Assembly: GCA_902761535.1 (NCBI GenBank)
Contig: CACWKS010000002.1
Location: 78,418 to 142,417, forward strand
Direction of reading: 5' to 3'
Length of the DNA: 64,000 bases
Source of the DNA: an uncultured Pseudomonadota bacterium
Lineage (GTDB): Bacteria > Pseudomonadota > Alphaproteobacteria > RF32 > CAG-239
Shown one piece after another: positions 63,756 through 64,000 of the stretch. A program made the translations under genes and the position numbers. Under the pieces are notes generated by a model that saw only the letters and a program-made list of their open reading frames with translations, had not been told where the DNA came from and made no database searches. Each line of letters starts with the position of its first letter. Within the stretch, counting starts at the first letter, position 1.

Positions 63756-64000
63756 TATTGATTAAATCTATTTCGATGTCCTTGCTCAAATACTTTTTGA
63801 GATGGATCTTTTTGCAGATATTTATCTTCAACGCTATGAACATTCCTAATAAAATTAGCTTTTGTATCATAGTTTTTATTTTGAAAAGCATTTAATGTCT
63901 GTGACCCAATCAAACCATCAGGTTTAACACCTAAAGCTTTTTGTAAATTTATGATGGCTGTTGGTTGTCCTTGCACAACACCATCATCAAAAACTATATC
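63752..64000 (-). CDS. C-terminal part of a peptidoglycan-binding/GH108-like protein (runs off the window)
   Basis: The frame is open to the right edge, so the true start lies beyond it. The visible 82 residues (INLQKALGVKPDGLIGSQTLNAF, then FIRNVHSV...FEQGHRNRFNQY) match the peptidoglycan-binding domain that follows the catalytic part of GH108-type lysozymes. The DG-x-IG-x-QTL motif is the core and the C-terminal GxxNR is typical (here GHRNR). The protein probably degrades or binds peptidoglycan. It overlaps the convergent broken gene by 4 bases. Confidence 0.7.
   Translation of the reverse strand, partial: DIVFDDGVVQGQPTAIINLQKALGVKPDGLIGSQTLNAFQNKNYDTKANFIRNVHSVEDKYLQKDPSQKVFEQGHRNRFNQY

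Noticed and set aside
1..64000. Search for insertion sequences, transposases, integrases, CRISPR arrays, rRNA genes, replication origin
   Set aside because: None was recognised in either strand by reading; only the repeats listed above show mobile-element-like structure.

Overview
The window reads as a stretch of chromosome from an AT-rich alphaproteobacterium, probably an uncultured, host- or gut-associated, fermentative one. The evidence for the class is gene order: rne next to amiC-mrcA-prfB; spoT-acpS-lepB-rnc-era; clpP-clpX; kdsA; recO-parC; and dusB(nifR3)-trkA-hfq-hflX. A DUF2155 protein and an RNase E with a long acidic insert in its S1 domain fit the same class. A bifunctional AdhE and a rubrerythrin point to anaerobic or microaerobic life. 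The lineage below class level is inference.

Layout. 1-2.5 kb: a lysozyme-like gene beside a decayed second copy of its own 5' end, a small lipoprotein, a SemiSWEET sugar transporter and a guanine-deaminase-like enzyme. 2.5-5.7 kb: a large HExxH protein, a 168-bp tandem repeat built from the 3' end and terminator of a tRNA-Trp gene, the tRNA itself, and an orphan gene. 5.7-19.5 kb: rne-bepA on the minus strand and amiC-mrcA-prfB (with the programmed frameshift) on the plus strand, separated by a 4.2-kb gene encoding 21 repeats of 39 residues. 19.5-25.2 kb: an AsmA-like giant, a HAD-like protein, a Cys-rich secreted protein and dispersed repeats. 25.2-33.8 kb: clpX, clpP, spoT, acpS, lepB, rnc, era, a DUF2155 protein and two MlaD paralogues. 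33.9-39.7 kb: a five-gene operon of Gld-type ABC transporter, DUF4340 protein and PAS histidine kinase. 40-50 kb: an MsbA-like exporter, adhE, rubrerythrin, kdsA, recO, parC. 50-58 kb: a 1388-residue membrane-anchored coiled-coil protein, dusB, trkA, hfq, hflX. 58-64 kb: an archaeal/eukaryotic-type proS, cspA, a hydrolase, a glycosyltransferase, small genes, a gene broken by a 14-bp duplication, and the end of a peptidoglycan-binding protein.

How the genes fit together. Most of the core supports cell-envelope upkeep (AmiC, PBP1A, AsmA-like, MlaD pair, BepA-like, MsbA, KdsA), RNA processing (RNase E, RNase III, Hfq, CspA), proteolysis (ClpXP) and translation (RF2, ProRS, Era, DusB).

The most unusual pattern is a set of four unrelated orphan genes (5141-5656, 39696-40139, 44690-45232, 62778-63173). 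Each has an A/T-only leader without a Shine-Dalgarno sequence that shares a motif close to TTATTAAnAATAAATAnTA. Each has a strong terminator right behind it and visibly higher GC than its neighbours. They look like separately acquired single-gene units that share one expression signal. The second notable item is the repeat-protein gene inserted between rne and amiC, with signs of recombination between its repeats.
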